Assembly (NCBI GenBank): GCA_018713145.1
Contig: DVFP01000020.1
Span: forward strand, 1-64,000
Direction: 5' to 3'
From: Candidatus Scybalocola faecavium
GTDB taxonomy: Bacteria; Bacillota; Clostridia; Lachnospirales; Lachnospiraceae
Length of the DNA: 64,000 bases
Made by a program: the position numbers and the translations under genes. Of the stretch, positions 9,202 through 19,176 are shown piece by piece (position 1 is the stretch's first letter; each line of letters starts with the position of its first letter). The notes beneath the pieces were generated by a model. It was not told the origin of the DNA. It saw only the letters and a list, made by a program, of their open reading frames with translations, and made no database searches.

Positions 9202-10086
9202 TCATGCATCTCTGTGCATCCCCCTACGGGTCTGTGAGGGCGTTTCGCCCCATTTTTTCTTATAGAGCCTGCTGAAATAGTTAAAGTCCGCAAAGCCTAC
9301 AGAAATCGCCACCTTAGAAATAGGTTCATCAGATTCTATTAATATTTTTTTTGCCTCTGACATCCGTACATTATTGATATAGTCAACAACTGTTAATCCC
9401 AGATTTTTCTTAAATAATTTACATAAATAAAATTTGCTTACATAAACCGCATCTGCAATCTGATCAATATTAATTTCTTCCATATAGTGGGTATGAATAT
9501 ACTGTACTGCCGCCCTTATCCGACCATTATTTTTTATTTTTGCCTCCTTTTCTGAATTTGTCAGTAATCGAACAACATGGCCTCTCAGCAAAGCGACAAG
9601 CAAATTCAGTATATATGCTTTGATAGCAAGCTCATATCCCTTGTCCTGTACCTGAATTTCCTTAAAAATTCCCATAACATAATTTGCAATCACAAAATGG
9701 TCTGGTAGAAAATTTTCAAATAATATACCATTATTTAATATAGGATGTATGTACTTGCTTTCTGATTTGTCAAAAAAACGGCTTTTTAAAATTTCTACAT
9801 CAAAAATCACACAATAAAGCTTCAATGGTGTCTGAATATGAGGACAACTATGAAGTTCATTAGGATTAATTACTGCCACATCCCCCTTTTTTAACTTAAT
9901 CTGACGCCCTTCACATTCAATATCCATAGTTCCCTCAACAACATATGTAATTTCAAAATCTTCATGCCAGTGCAGTCCAAATAACCCTCCGGATTCATTA
10001 TAGTCAAAGAAAAATGCCCGAACAGGAAAATCCTGATCAGGCATAAAAACATCCTCATGAATACAAGATAGCTTCTGATCCATCAC
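9202..10086 (-). CDS. AraC-family transcriptional regulator with cupin sensor domain
   Basis: This 294-residue protein has an N-terminal AraC-type cupin (LHWHEDFEITYVVEGTMDIECEG, VAVINPNELHSC, about residues 20-110) and a C-terminal double helix-turn-helix (about 190-290: INIDQIADAVYVSKFYLCKLFKK and ISKVAISVGFADFNYFSRLYKK). It lies directly upstream of the glycan ABC operon on the same strand and most likely activates it on sensing a sugar. The C-terminus is unusually basic and the gene is AT-richer than the transporter genes. Confidence 0.87.
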   Translation of the reverse strand: MMDQKLSCIHEDVFMPDQDFPVRAFFFDYNESGGLFGLHWHEDFEITYVVEGTMDIECEGRQIKLKKGDVAVINPNELHSCPHIQTPLKLYCVIFDVEILKSRFFDKSESKYIHPILNNGILFENFLPDHFVIANYVMGIFKEIQVQDKGYELAIKAYILNLLVALLRGHVVRLLTNSEKEAKIKNNGRIRAAVQYIHTHYMEEINIDQIADAVYVSKFYLCKLFKKNLGLTVVDYINNVRMSEAKKILIESDEPISKVAISVGFADFNYFSRLYKKKWGETPSQTRRGMHRDA

Positions 10087-10189
10087 ATCATCCTTCTCCT
10101 TCCATAATAATTATTCAATGACTACATTGTAACATATGAAAAAAGAATGACAATGGATAAAAATAGAACATTAATCTTAATCTTTTCTG

Positions 10190-12304
10190 TTATTTACCAT
10201 GATACAACACAAAAGCGCTCTCCGCAGGCAGTTCCATATGGATCCTTCCATTATATACCTGCATTGTCCCTGTGTTTAATGCATATCCGTAAGGCGTGGT
10301 TTCAATAAGACATTCCAGCTTTTCCTCATCTAAAATCCCAAGCTGCCATACTGGAATATCTATGATCTTAGCCTCTGCAGGATGGTTATTCAAAGCAATC
10401 ACTAATTGGGAATCCTGATCGAAACGGCCATAGGTGATCACATTCCACTGGCCGCCTAAAAACTTTATGGAACCCAGTTTTAATGCTTTATACTTTTTAT
10501 GAATAGCGATCATATCTTTATGGAACCGGATCAATTCCTGATCCTCATGGCCCCAGGGGTAAGTGCGCCGGCTGTCCGGATCGGTCCACCCGCATACCCC
10601 GGCTTCATCTCCATAGTAGATCGTCGGAGCACCTGGCCATGTCATCTGAACCAAAACGGCAATACGCATCAATGCCACATCAATATCCTCAGATGCCATC
10701 TGCGCCCCCACACTGCCGATCCGTCCTACCTTATGATTCGTTCGGGTCAGGAAACGGGAATGGTCATGGTTTGACAGCTCATTCATGGCCACATAAAGAG
10801 ATTCATGATGAAAGCGAGACATATGGTGGCTCATCGCTCCGTAAAAGGATTCAAAATTTCCCAAAAGATCTGCACTGTACTCATCGCTGTGCTTTTCCAC
10901 CCCTGCCAGAAACCATGTCACCGGCTCCATAAAGGCGTCATAATTCATGACAGTATCCCACTGATCGCCCTGAAGCCACGCTGCAGGATCGCCGTAATGT
11001 TCTGCCAGAATAATGGCCTGAGGATTGGCTTCCTTCACCGCCTCCCTGAACTTATGCCAAAACTCATGATTATACTGAGAGGAATGGCCCAGATCCGCAG
11101 CCACATCCAGACGCCATCCGTCTACATTATAGGGCGGGGATACCCATTTTTTCGCGATCCTCAAAATATACTGCTCCAACTGATCCGACTCTTCATAATT
11201 CAGCTTTGGCAAAGTATCATGGCCCCACCATCCGTCATACTGGCTATTATACGGCCAGGAGCTATTTGCAGCAAACTTGAAAAAACTGTGGTAGGGGCTA
11301 TCCTGAGTAATAAAAGCCCCTTTCTCATAGCCTTCCTGATACTCATAGATCCGCTCCCGGTCCATCCACTTGTTAAATGATCCGCAGTGGTTAAATACTC
11401 CGTCCAGGATCACTTTCATCCCCCGGCGGTGGATTTCCTCAACCAACTGGATAAACAGGGCATTGCTGGCCTCAAGGTTCTTTTTATTTGCTACCCGGCA
11501 GATAAATCTCCCTGCCCCGGTATTTTCATTTTCCCAATGCTCCAGCACCCTTCCCGAATCCTCTATGATCCGGCCAAAATGGGGATCGATATAGTCATAA
11601 TCCTGAATGTCATACTTATGATTTGAAGGCGAAACAAAAATCGGGTTAAGGTAGATCACATCTACTCCAAGATCCTGGAGATAATCCAGCTTATCCATAA
11701 CGCCCTGAAGATCGCCTCCATAAAACCGTCCCACATCCATAGGCTGAGGCAGGCTGCCCCAGTCCTTCACCTGGGCCACCCGCTGGTGGATATAAATGTA
11801 CTCATTATCCACCACATCATTGGAAGGATCGCCATTACAAAAACGATCCACAAAAATTTGATAAAATACAGCGCCTTTAGCCCAGTCCGGGGTATGGAAA
11901 TCAGGCACCAGCCTGAAACTGTAGTATGACTGCACTTCATCCATGGCGCCCCGCTTATTATAATAAACGGTCATCCGCCCGGACACTGCCTTAAAGTAGT
12001 ATTCCTGTCCGCCCTTTCCACAGGGGATGACTGCCTCGTAATAGTCAAATAACGGATCCTTCATAAATTTTTTCATGGCAATCTCACGGCCATCTAAAAC
12101 TACATATACAAATTCTACATTATTGATCCCGGTACGGAACCGCAATACAGCCGTATAACCGCTATCATTTTTGATAAAACTTCGATAATATACCGTTCCG
12201 TCTGCAAACAAGGCATTTTTATTAATCAATGGATGCATATGGTTTACATAAAACTGAAGCTGTTCTGTGTAAGGCATATTTTTTAAATCCATATTCAAGC
12301 CCAT
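10190..12304 (-). CDS. GH13 neopullulanase / cyclomaltodextrinase-type alpha-glucosidase
   Basis: The 704-residue enzyme has an N-terminal CBM34-like beta domain (about residues 1-130), then a GH13_20-type catalytic barrel. Conserved regions: DVIYLNPIF, VILDGVFNHCG (region I), GWRLDVAADLG (nucleophile Asp), ILAEHYGD (acid/base Glu) and NELSNHDHSRF (third Asp). It hydrolyses alpha-1,4-linked maltodextrins, cyclodextrins or pullulan fragments in the cytoplasm; no signal peptide. I place the start at 12304 because AGGAG sits 9 bases upstream; an upstream in-frame ATG at 12340 lacks one. It stands alone, between the AraC gene and the ftsH terminator. Confidence 0.88.
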   Translation of the reverse strand: MGLNMDLKNMPYTEQLQFYVNHMHPLINKNALFADGTVYYRSFIKNDSGYTAVLRFRTGINNVEFVYVVLDGREIAMKKFMKDPLFDYYEAVIPCGKGGQEYYFKAVSGRMTVYYNKRGAMDEVQSYYSFRLVPDFHTPDWAKGAVFYQIFVDRFCNGDPSNDVVDNEYIYIHQRVAQVKDWGSLPQPMDVGRFYGGDLQGVMDKLDYLQDLGVDVIYLNPIFVSPSNHKYDIQDYDYIDPHFGRIIEDSGRVLEHWENENTGAGRFICRVANKKNLEASNALFIQLVEEIHRRGMKVILDGVFNHCGSFNKWMDRERIYEYQEGYEKGAFITQDSPYHSFFKFAANSSWPYNSQYDGWWGHDTLPKLNYEESDQLEQYILRIAKKWVSPPYNVDGWRLDVAADLGHSSQYNHEFWHKFREAVKEANPQAIILAEHYGDPAAWLQGDQWDTVMNYDAFMEPVTWFLAGVEKHSDEYSADLLGNFESFYGAMSHHMSRFHHESLYVAMNELSNHDHSRFLTRTNHKVGRIGSVGAQMASEDIDVALMRIAVLVQMTWPGAPTIYYGDEAGVCGWTDPDSRRTYPWGHEDQELIRFHKDMIAIHKKYKALKLGSIKFLGGQWNVITYGRFDQDSQLVIALNNHPAEAKIIDIPVWQLGILDEEKLECLIETTPYGYALNTGTMQVYNGRIHMELPAESAFVLYHGK

Positions 12305-12533
12305 TCTATCCTGCTCCTTTAGATTAAAGCCGATACACAAACATCATATCCACTATAATCTTATATAATAAATTTTAAAATTCTCATATTTTATTACTTT
12401 CCGAAGCCTGCCTGATCAAAAAAGCGCTCCGTTTTTCCAAAACAAATGTTTCCTGGATTTTGGCATATATAATAATTATAGCGTATTTCCACTTATTTTA
12501 CCACTGTTTATACGTGAAAATTCTCCAGAATAT

Positions 12534-12568
12534 AAAAAGCTCTGAAGGAGCTTCCGCCTTCAGAGCTT
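12534..12568 (-). terminator. Rho-independent terminator of the tilS-hpt-ftsH operon
   Basis: A perfect 12-bp stem (12537-12548 with 12557-12568, 8-base loop) is followed on the minus strand by a T-rich tail. It lies 20 bases beyond the ftsH stop. Confidence 0.88.
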
Positions 12569-12587
12569 ACGTGTATTTTTTACTTTT

Positions 12588-14405
12588 TTATGAAAACAAA
12601 GCTTCAAATTCTTCCCGGTTGATCTTTTCTTTTTCGATCAAAAGCTGGGCGCACCGGTGAAGTACATCAATATTTTCATCAATCAGACGCCGCGCTTCTT
12701 TATGACATTCATCTACGATCCGCTTGATCTCCCGGTCAATAGTTCCGGCTACATTCTCGCCGTAGCCTCTGGTATGGGCCAGGTCCCGTCCGATAAACAC
12801 CTCATCTTCGTCATTGCCATAACAGATCAGACCCACCTCATCGGACATACCGAACTTAGTGACCATGGCTCTTGCTGTGGCTGTAGCCTGTTTAATATCC
12901 TGGGAAGCGCCGGTAGTAATATCATCAAAAATGATCTCCTCAGCCACCCGGCCACCAAGAGCCACAGTAATATCCTGAAGCATCTTGCCTTTTGTATTAA
13001 ACATTTCATCCCGTTCCGGCAAAGGCATAGTATAACCTGCAGCTCCCATGCCTGTAGGAATGATAGAAACGCTGTACACAGGGCCTACATCCGGAAGCAC
13101 ATGGAACAAAATGGCGTGTCCGGCTTCGTGATAGGCCGTGATCCGCTTTTCCTTTTCGGAAATGACACGGCTCTTTTTCTCTGTACCGATTCCAACCTTT
13201 ACAAAAGACTTGCGGATGTCCTCCTGGACAATATATGCCCGTCCGGCCTTTGCCGCTGTAATGGCAGATTCATTCATCAGATTTTCCAGATCTGCTCCGG
13301 TAAATCCGGCGGTCGTCTGCGCGATCTGATCCAGATCCACATCATCTCCCAAAGGCTTTCCCTTAGTATGAACCGCCAGGATCTCTCTCCGGCCTTTAAT
13401 ATCCGGACGGCCTACGGCAACTTTCCGGTCAAAGCGTCCCGGTCTTAAAATAGCAGGGTCAAGAATATCCACACGGTTTGTGGCTGCCATAACAATAATG
13501 CCTTCATTCACACCAAAGCCGTCCATTTCCACCAGGAGCTGGTTTAAGGTCTGCTCCCGCTCATCGTGGCCGCCGCCCATGCCGGTGCCTCTCCGGCGGG
13601 CTACCGCGTCAATCTCATCAATAAACACAATACATGGGGCATTCTTTTTAGCATCTGCAAACAGGTCACGCACACGGGACGCACCTACACCTACAAACAT
13701 TTCTACGAAGTCAGAACCGGAAATGCTGAAAAACGGAACTCCCGCCTCTCCGGCAACAGCCTTGGCCATGAGCGTCTTACCGGTCCCCGGAGGGCCTACA
13801 AGGATCACACCCTTAGGGATGCGCGCTCCAACCTGCGTATATTTACCGGGATTTTTCAGGAAATCTACGATTTCTTCCAAATCCTCTTTTTCTTCTTCCA
13901 GTCCGGCAACACTTTTAAAGTTAATATTATTAACGCCCTCCCGGGTCATTTTAGCCCGGCTCTTTCCAAAATTCATCATCCTGCTGTTTGAGCTTCCTGC
14001 ACTTTGCTGGCTGGAAAGAAATGTGAGAAATATTACGATCGCCACAACGCCAAAAACAATCAGGACGATATTTTCCTCTATCCAGGATGGACGCTGCACA
14101 TCCCTCAGGGCATAGGAAGTAAAGCCCGCATCATCCATAAGCGTCTGGACTTGTCTTACGTCAGAAGTATAGAAGCTTTTTTGCTCTCCATCTGTTGTGA
14201 CCACATACACAACGCCAGTGGGCACCTCTTCATTTTGAGAAATGACCACCTGGCTGATCACATCTCCTTCTGCCAGATCAGCCTCAAATTGGGGATAAGA
14301 ATAATTTCCCACATTTCCTGCGCTGCTCTCAGACCAGACCACATAGATCAGCACCAGGATAATAATGACAAAAGGCCATATACTGATTCTTTTTTTGCTA
14401 TTCAC
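12588..14405 (-). CDS. ftsH: ATP-dependent zinc metalloprotease FtsH
   Basis: The 605-residue membrane protease has two transmembrane helices (about 10-25 and 111-131) around an extracytoplasmic domain, an AAA+ module (Walker A GPPGTGKT at 204-211, Walker [14 protein letters not shown] with [12 protein letters not shown]), and an M41 peptidase domain with the zinc motif HEAGH in [12 protein letters not shown]. It degrades misfolded and short-lived membrane and regulatory proteins and is required for sporulation in Bacillus. It lies downstream of hpt, the conserved Firmicutes order, and is followed by a terminator. Confidence 0.97.
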   Translation of the reverse strand: MNSKKRISIWPFVIIILVLIYVVWSESSAGNVGNYSYPQFEADLAEGDVISQVVISQNEEVPTGVVYVVTTDGEQKSFYTSDVRQVQTLMDDAGFTSYALRDVQRPSWIEENIVLIVFGVVAIVIFLTFLSSQQSAGSSNSRMMNFGKSRAKMTREGVNNINFKSVAGLEEEKEDLEEIVDFLKNPGKYTQVGARIPKGVILVGPPGTGKTLMAKAVAGEAGVPFFSISGSDFVEMFVGVGASRVRDLFADAKKNAPCIVFIDEIDAVARRRGTGMGGGHDEREQTLNQLLVEMDGFGVNEGIIVMAATNRVDILDPAILRPGRFDRKVAVGRPDIKGRREILAVHTKGKPLGDDVDLDQIAQTTAGFTGADLENLMNESAITAAKAGRAYIVQEDIRKSFVKVGIGTEKKSRVISEKEKRITAYHEAGHAILFHVLPDVGPVYSVSIIPTGMGAAGYTMPLPERDEMFNTKGKMLQDITVALGGRVAEEIIFDDITTGASQDIKQATATARAMVTKFGMSDEVGLICYGNDEDEVFIGRDLAHTRGYGENVAGTIDREIKRIVDECHKEARRLIDENIDVLHRCAQLLIEKEKINREEFEALFS

Positions 14406-14417
14406 TTTTTATCCTCC

Positions 14418-14939
14418 TTACAGTTCTACAGCTCCGATATATGGAAGATTTCTGTATTTCTGGGCATAGTCAAGACCATACCCTACTACAAATTCGTCCG
14501 GGATCTCAAATCCCACATAATCTACATGAACATCTGCGACTCTGCGGTCCGGCTTATCCAGCAATGTGCAGATCTTAATGCTCTCCGGCTTACGCTTATA
14601 CAAAATCTCCACTAAATAGTGAAGCGTATTCCCTGAGTCGATAATATCTTCTACGATCAGAACATCCTTTCCTTCCAAAGGCTCATCCAAATCCTTTACA
14701 ATACGCACAGCTCCGGAGCTGCTGGTACCACTGCCATAGCTGGATACAGACATAAAGTCCATGGATACCGGCACAGTAATACGTTTTGCCAGCTCACACA
14801 TAAAAAATACGCCGCCTTTTAACACGCATACTAAATGTACGGATCTGCCTGCGTAATCTTGGGAAATCTGTTTTCCAAGCGCTCTGATCCTGGCATCAAC
14901 TTCTTCTTCGTTTAAAAGGACTCTGATCTTATCTTCCAT
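14418..14939 (-). CDS. hpt: Hypoxanthine phosphoribosyltransferase
   Basis: At 173 residues it has the normal family length. The PRPP-binding loop VLIVEDIIDSGNTLHYL (about residues 93-109) and the flexible-loop region GSGTSSSGAVRIVKDL are present. It salvages hypoxanthine and guanine to IMP and GMP in the cytoplasm. The gene starts 1 base after tilS and ends 12 bases before ftsH, the conserved tilS-hpt-ftsH operon. Confidence 0.96.
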   Translation of the reverse strand: MEDKIRVLLNEEEVDARIRALGKQISQDYAGRSVHLVCVLKGGVFFMCELAKRITVPVSMDFMSVSSYGSGTSSSGAVRIVKDLDEPLEGKDVLIVEDIIDSGNTLHYLVEILYKRKPESIKICTLLDKPDRRVADVHVDYVGFEIPDEFVVGYGLDYAQKYRNLPYIGAVEL

Positions 14940-14940
14940 C

Positions 14941-16356
14941 TCATTTTTCTCCTTTGATCTTTATCTCTAATATTTTTTTCGTATCTCCGGTAACTTTACA
15001 GGATTCGCTCATCCGTCCGCCGATAATCCACAATACATGGCTTCCGTCGGCAATAAGCATCAGCTTATCTCTTTCCTCTTTTGGTATCTTATCATCGATC
15101 ATCACACGACGCAAAAGCTTTCTGCTCCCTTTTTTATCAACGATAAGATAATCGCCGGGACAGCGATGGCGTAATTGAAGTCTATTTTCTATTTTATCAT
15201 AATCCATCCATTTCGTATACCGATTTTCCTCAATTCTTTGATTTTCTCCCGGATCTCTGATCACCATTTCCACGGTAAATCCGGCATTTTTTATGGGAAC
15301 GGATGTTATTATACCAGTTTCTTTAGAAATTTCCAGAGGAATTTCCTCAAATCCTGAAATCTGTTTGTTTCCAGGTCCAACAAATTTTAACGAATCATAT
15401 CCCCGTTCCACAATAAGCCCATAGGGAAGAACGGTCTGTTTGCCTACAGGTTTGCAGATCAGCCCCATCACCTGATGAATATGCTCCCGGGTTATATCCT
15501 TAAGACGCCCGGCAGCCTCTCCGATCCATCGGCGTAAAACCTCCCGGGCCAGTACCGGATCCAGGCTTTTAAGCCGGTCCGCATCCAGGCTTTTGTCCGG
15601 CCGGATCACTGTGTCCCAGGCTTTATCCCGTTCTTTGTCCATATATTGTGCCAGCTCCCGGGTTTCCCGGGCCAGATCCGCCATATGATCCACTGCCCTG
15701 GAATTGATATATTCCTGGATGTAGGGAATCAATACATTGCGGATTCGGTTTCTTGTATATGTATTTTCAAAATTCGTATCATCTGTACAAAAAGAAATAT
15801 TTTTCCGTGTCAGAAAATTTTCAATCTCCTGTCGATCCAGATTCAGCAGAGGACGGATCACATTTCCCCGCACCGGGCAGATCCCGGTCAGCCCGTGAAT
15901 GCCGCTTCCCCTGAAAATATTCATAAGAAAGGTTTCCGCCACATCATTTTCATGATGAGCCACAGCAATTTTTCCGTTTTCCCAATCCAGATCTTTTAAT
16001 GCCTGATCAAAGCATTGATACCGAAATGTTCTTCCTGCTTCCTCTTGGGACATTTTCCATGTTTGAGCCAGTTTTGGAATATCTCCCCGAAATGTTTTCC
16101 ACAAAATGCCGTGGCTGCTGCAGAAGTTTTCCACAAACTCCTGGTCTCTTTTTGCCTTTTCTCCCCGTATTCCATGATTCACATGAACCGCGCATAAAGA
16201 CAGATCCATTTTCTCTTTTAATTCCATAAGTACAAAAAGAAGGCACATGGAATCTGCGCCTCCTGAAACTCCCATCACCACACGATCCCCCCGGGACAGC
16301 ATGTGGCAATCCCATATATATTGTTCAACTTTTTTTATCGTGTCATCCAAAATCAA
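14941..16356 (-). CDS. tilS: tRNA(Ile) lysidine synthase
   Basis: This 471-residue N-type ATP pyrophosphatase has the PP-loop VMGVSGGADSMCLLF (about residues 27-41), the LCAVHVNHGIRG strand and the VAHHENDVAETFLMNI segment. The C-terminal TilS domain (LQLRHRCPGDYLIVDKKGSRK, then PKEERDKLMLIADG) binds the tRNA. It converts C34 of tRNA-Ile(CAU) to lysidine so that it reads AUA. First gene of the tilS-hpt-ftsH block, separated from spoIIE by 195 GC-rich bases. Confidence 0.95.
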   Translation of the reverse strand: MILDDTIKKVEQYIWDCHMLSRGDRVVMGVSGGADSMCLLFVLMELKEKMDLSLCAVHVNHGIRGEKAKRDQEFVENFCSSHGILWKTFRGDIPKLAQTWKMSQEEAGRTFRYQCFDQALKDLDWENGKIAVAHHENDVAETFLMNIFRGSGIHGLTGICPVRGNVIRPLLNLDRQEIENFLTRKNISFCTDDTNFENTYTRNRIRNVLIPYIQEYINSRAVDHMADLARETRELAQYMDKERDKAWDTVIRPDKSLDADRLKSLDPVLAREVLRRWIGEAAGRLKDITREHIHQVMGLICKPVGKQTVLPYGLIVERGYDSLKFVGPGNKQISGFEEIPLEISKETGIITSVPIKNAGFTVEMVIRDPGENQRIEENRYTKWMDYDKIENRLQLRHRCPGDYLIVDKKGSRKLLRRVMIDDKIPKEERDKLMLIADGSHVLWIIGGRMSESCKVTGDTKKILEIKIKGEK

Positions 16357-16551
16357 TCAATCCTCCATACAAGCCCCGGATAATGGCCATGCTTCGCTGA
16401 CGGTCCGGCACTTTTCCCGTGCCCCCCGCCGGGCTGGATCTGCCCGGCCTTCGTTTTACTCCGTCCTGCCGGGCCGGATCTGCCGTTGCCCGGCGCTTTG
16501 CCTACGTGAACAGTTTACCACAGCAGGGTGGGGGGTGGCAAGGCGGAAGGG
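16357..16551. repeat. GC-rich structured intergenic DNA
   Basis: The gap between spoIIE and tilS is markedly GC-rich. It contains nested inverted repeats GCCGGGC...GCCCGGC, present twice with similar loops around GGATCT. No coding sequence or clear T-run is seen. It may act as a transcriptional punctuation structure or a dispersed repeat; similar GC-rich blocks occur near 19970, 28671 and 32165. Confidence 0.45.
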
Positions 16552-18852
16552 TCAGGTTTTGTAGATTCCGCATGTTAGGACAGTCATGTCATCGTTGATG
16601 ACATATTTGTTGCCCGCCATAGCATACTTTAAAATGGCGTTGGCGGTTTCCTGGGGACTGGATGTATCCAGCTGATCAATGTACTGAGCCAGGACGTCTT
16701 CCTTGTTTTCACTGTCTATATGATTGATAATGCCATCTGTAAGCATAATGATCATGTCCCCATCCTCCATCTGCTTTGAATCCCCTTCATAGTCCACCTG
16801 GGTAAACGCCCCCACAGGGAGCGTTTCTGACCGTATGGCTTCAACCCCCGTTTTGTGTTTTATATAAGTAGTGGAGGCCCCGATCTTTATAAATTCGCAT
16901 ATTCCCGAATATAGATCCAATATGCTCATATCTATTGTGGAAAAGGCTTTTTGGTCGGATTTTAAAAACATAAGGGAATTGATCAGGCGCACTGCGGATT
17001 GTTTTCCGAAGCCGGTGTCTAACAACTGTTCCAAAAGCTGGATAATGTATTCACTGTCTTCATTGGCCATTTTTCCCGAACCCATACCATCAGATAAGGA
17101 CAGGATCATTTGCCCGTCGGGAAGGGGAAGAAATGTATAACTGTCGCCAGAAACATTTTCCTGAGTTTTTATAGCCTGGGCCACACCCTGAACTGTCTTT
17201 AAGCGAACATCCTCTACAAATTCATATGTGTTAAATTCCTTTGAAATCACCATACGACACCCCTTTGCTAAAATAAATTCTTTACCAAAGACTTCCTTGA
17301 TCACACTGCTTATTTCCTTCGCGGTCATACACCGCCCCCGGCGCATTTTCGCCACCATATAGATGATCCTGCGGTTATTGGGCTTTTTTACCACAGTCAG
17401 ACTTTTTACATTAACCTTGCTCATAGAAAGCCGCTGCCGCAACGCAGCTGCTTCCGGCTGGTCCACTACAGTATCCTCGTCAAGCTCCTGAGAGAAATCA
17501 TCTATAATCTCCGCAACCTCTCCCATCTGACCGGCAATAGCCAGCCGACTTTCCATCATACGGTTACGCCAATTTAAATTCAGCTTTGCCACCTCCATAA
17601 CTCTGGAGGTCTCATTTAAGAACCGGTCAATATTAATACACCTCTTTTTAAAAGAAAGCGGCAGTTCACTGCGCTTCATATCCCCATTTTTAGAAAAATA
17701 ATCCAATATATTTGAAGCGGCATTATATGTCTCATCATATTCCTTTTCCCAGCAGTAATCACAGCGGCTGCATTGAGCGCACACATTTCGTGTCAGCTCA
17801 TCAAAAGCCTCATCCACTTCCTCCTGGGATAAACAGCTTCTGGGGGCAACACCCGCATTAAATGTTCCCGCCAGTTTTCTAAACGAATCCGAAAAATCTC
17901 TTAAGCGGTTCCGGGTCAGCTTCTGGATCGAATCAGCCTCTTTGTTTTCTTTATTGGCAGCCATTTTCCGGCTTGAAATCAGGCCATCCGGAAGCAGGAC
18001 AAATACAAGGACCGCTGCAGCCATTCCCTCAAGACTGGATATATCCAGCATCCAGGGAATCCCTAAATATCCTGTAATGATCACGCCGGCCATAAATGTA
18101 AGCCCGCTGGCCAGCCTTCCCTTTTCCCTGAAAGCTCCCGCCAGGATTCCCAACATGGCCATAAATCCCGGCAGACTCACATCGCTTTGCTGGTATGCCA
18201 TTACACTACCAATACATGCTCCGGCAATGGCACCACCCCCGGCACCATAACAATAGCCTATATACAAAATGACAAACAATATGAGTGTTTCAAATACGGA
18301 ATGTGTATTCATGAGAAAATTTCTGAAGGCAAAAACCCCTAAAGCCATTGTTATTCCCAGGCTGATCTGCTCTTCATTTGACAGGGTATTTTCATTTTTA
18401 TGGAATAAAAAGACCCTGACAGCATAGTTAAACACAAAAACCATAGAAAATGCCGCAATTCCTTCTAATGAAGAAATCAGTATCAGCTGCCAGATCCCTG
18501 TCTGTTCCAGACCGTTAAGTCCGGCCGAATAGGCAAATCCGGCAATGCTTATGAGTATCCCGCAGATCAGTGCCATTTTCAAAGGCGTGACTGTTTTCTT
18601 TTTTAATTCCAGCACCTTTACAATCACCAGGATCCCCAGGATCACTCCAATGTATTTTAAAAGAATCCCTATCGGCATGGCCGTAGCCATTCCTATAACA
18701 GAAGCTCCGGTCAGTAAAAGTCTCCCGGGCCTGTACATATACGCACAGGCAAAATAGGCAATACCGAAAGGATTCATCATCAGTAGGATCGAACGGTTCA
18801 TTACCGCGCCAACGAAAGCGGTAACCATATTTCTGAAATCTAATTTTTTCAT
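16552..18852 (-). CDS. spoIIE: Stage II sporulation protein E, PP2C phosphatase
   Basis: The 766-residue protein has a long hydrophobic N-terminal region of about ten membrane segments (residues 1-290), a central region with a Cys cluster (NVCAQCSRCDYCWEKEY, around residue 360), and a C-terminal PP2C phosphatase (about 565-766) with SGDSYTFLPLPDG, LSDGMGSGKMAN and MLTDGIINH metal-binding motifs. In Bacillus it dephosphorylates SpoIIAA at the asymmetric septum to activate sigma-F. Gene order spoIIE-tilS-hpt-ftsH matches B. subtilis. The DivIC-YabQ-YabP genes that normally precede it lie about 10 kb away here. Confidence 0.96.
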   Translation of the reverse strand: MKKLDFRNMVTAFVGAVMNRSILLMMNPFGIAYFACAYMYRPGRLLLTGASVIGMATAMPIGILLKYIGVILGILVIVKVLELKKKTVTPLKMALICGILISIAGFAYSAGLNGLEQTGIWQLILISSLEGIAAFSMVFVFNYAVRVFLFHKNENTLSNEEQISLGITMALGVFAFRNFLMNTHSVFETLILFVILYIGYCYGAGGGAIAGACIGSVMAYQQSDVSLPGFMAMLGILAGAFREKGRLASGLTFMAGVIITGYLGIPWMLDISSLEGMAAAVLVFVLLPDGLISSRKMAANKENKEADSIQKLTRNRLRDFSDSFRKLAGTFNAGVAPRSCLSQEEVDEAFDELTRNVCAQCSRCDYCWEKEYDETYNAASNILDYFSKNGDMKRSELPLSFKKRCINIDRFLNETSRVMEVAKLNLNWRNRMMESRLAIAGQMGEVAEIIDDFSQELDEDTVVDQPEAAALRQRLSMSKVNVKSLTVVKKPNNRRIIYMVAKMRRGRCMTAKEISSVIKEVFGKEFILAKGCRMVISKEFNTYEFVEDVRLKTVQGVAQAIKTQENVSGDSYTFLPLPDGQMILSLSDGMGSGKMANEDSEYIIQLLEQLLDTGFGKQSAVRLINSLMFLKSDQKAFSTIDMSILDLYSGICEFIKIGASTTYIKHKTGVEAIRSETLPVGAFTQVDYEGDSKQMEDGDMIIMLTDGIINHIDSENKEDVLAQYIDQLDTSSPQETANAILKYAMAGNKYVINDDMTVLTCGIYKT

Positions 18853-19176
18853 TCACGAGCCTCCTGACTTTCCCTGTTGGTGACACCCATTATAGCCATC
18901 CCCTAAGAAATTGTCTGTCATATCCTGGCATAAAAAAATAAAAACCTTTCGGCATAATGTCTGAATCCGGGGAAATTTTTCAGTTTTCAAGGGATTTAAA
19001 GTATTTTAGGAGGTTAAAGGTCACTGTTCAGGCACTGGTTAGCCAGAAAAATTTTATATAAAAGGATTGTGGTTTTTGCCGAAATCGTGTATGATGAATA
19101 TGTGCACATTCAAACCTTACAGGCTGCAAAAGCACATGATTATGCCGCTATTATGGCGGAAGAAAGGGGGAGGCTT
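18853..19176. other. Divergent intergenic region between spoIIE and coiled-coil gene
   Basis: This 324-base gap holds the spoIIE ribosome binding site and upstream region on the minus strand and a predicted promoter for the coiled-coil gene on the plus strand. I could not identify a convincing spoIIE promoter. The open frame that runs back from 19177 to 19069 overlaps the plus-strand -10 box and is not taken as coding. Confidence 0.4.
19067..19095 (+). promoter_or_regulatory. Predicted sigma-A promoter of the coiled-coil gene
   Basis: TTGTGG (19067-19072), a 17-base spacer and TATGAT (19090-19095). It lies about 80 bases upstream of the preferred start. Confidence 0.5.

Noticed and set aside
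13480-14115. 211-codon plus-strand frame
   Set aside because: It lies entirely antisense to the highly conserved ftsH ATPase region; its sequence is a mirror of that coding bias.
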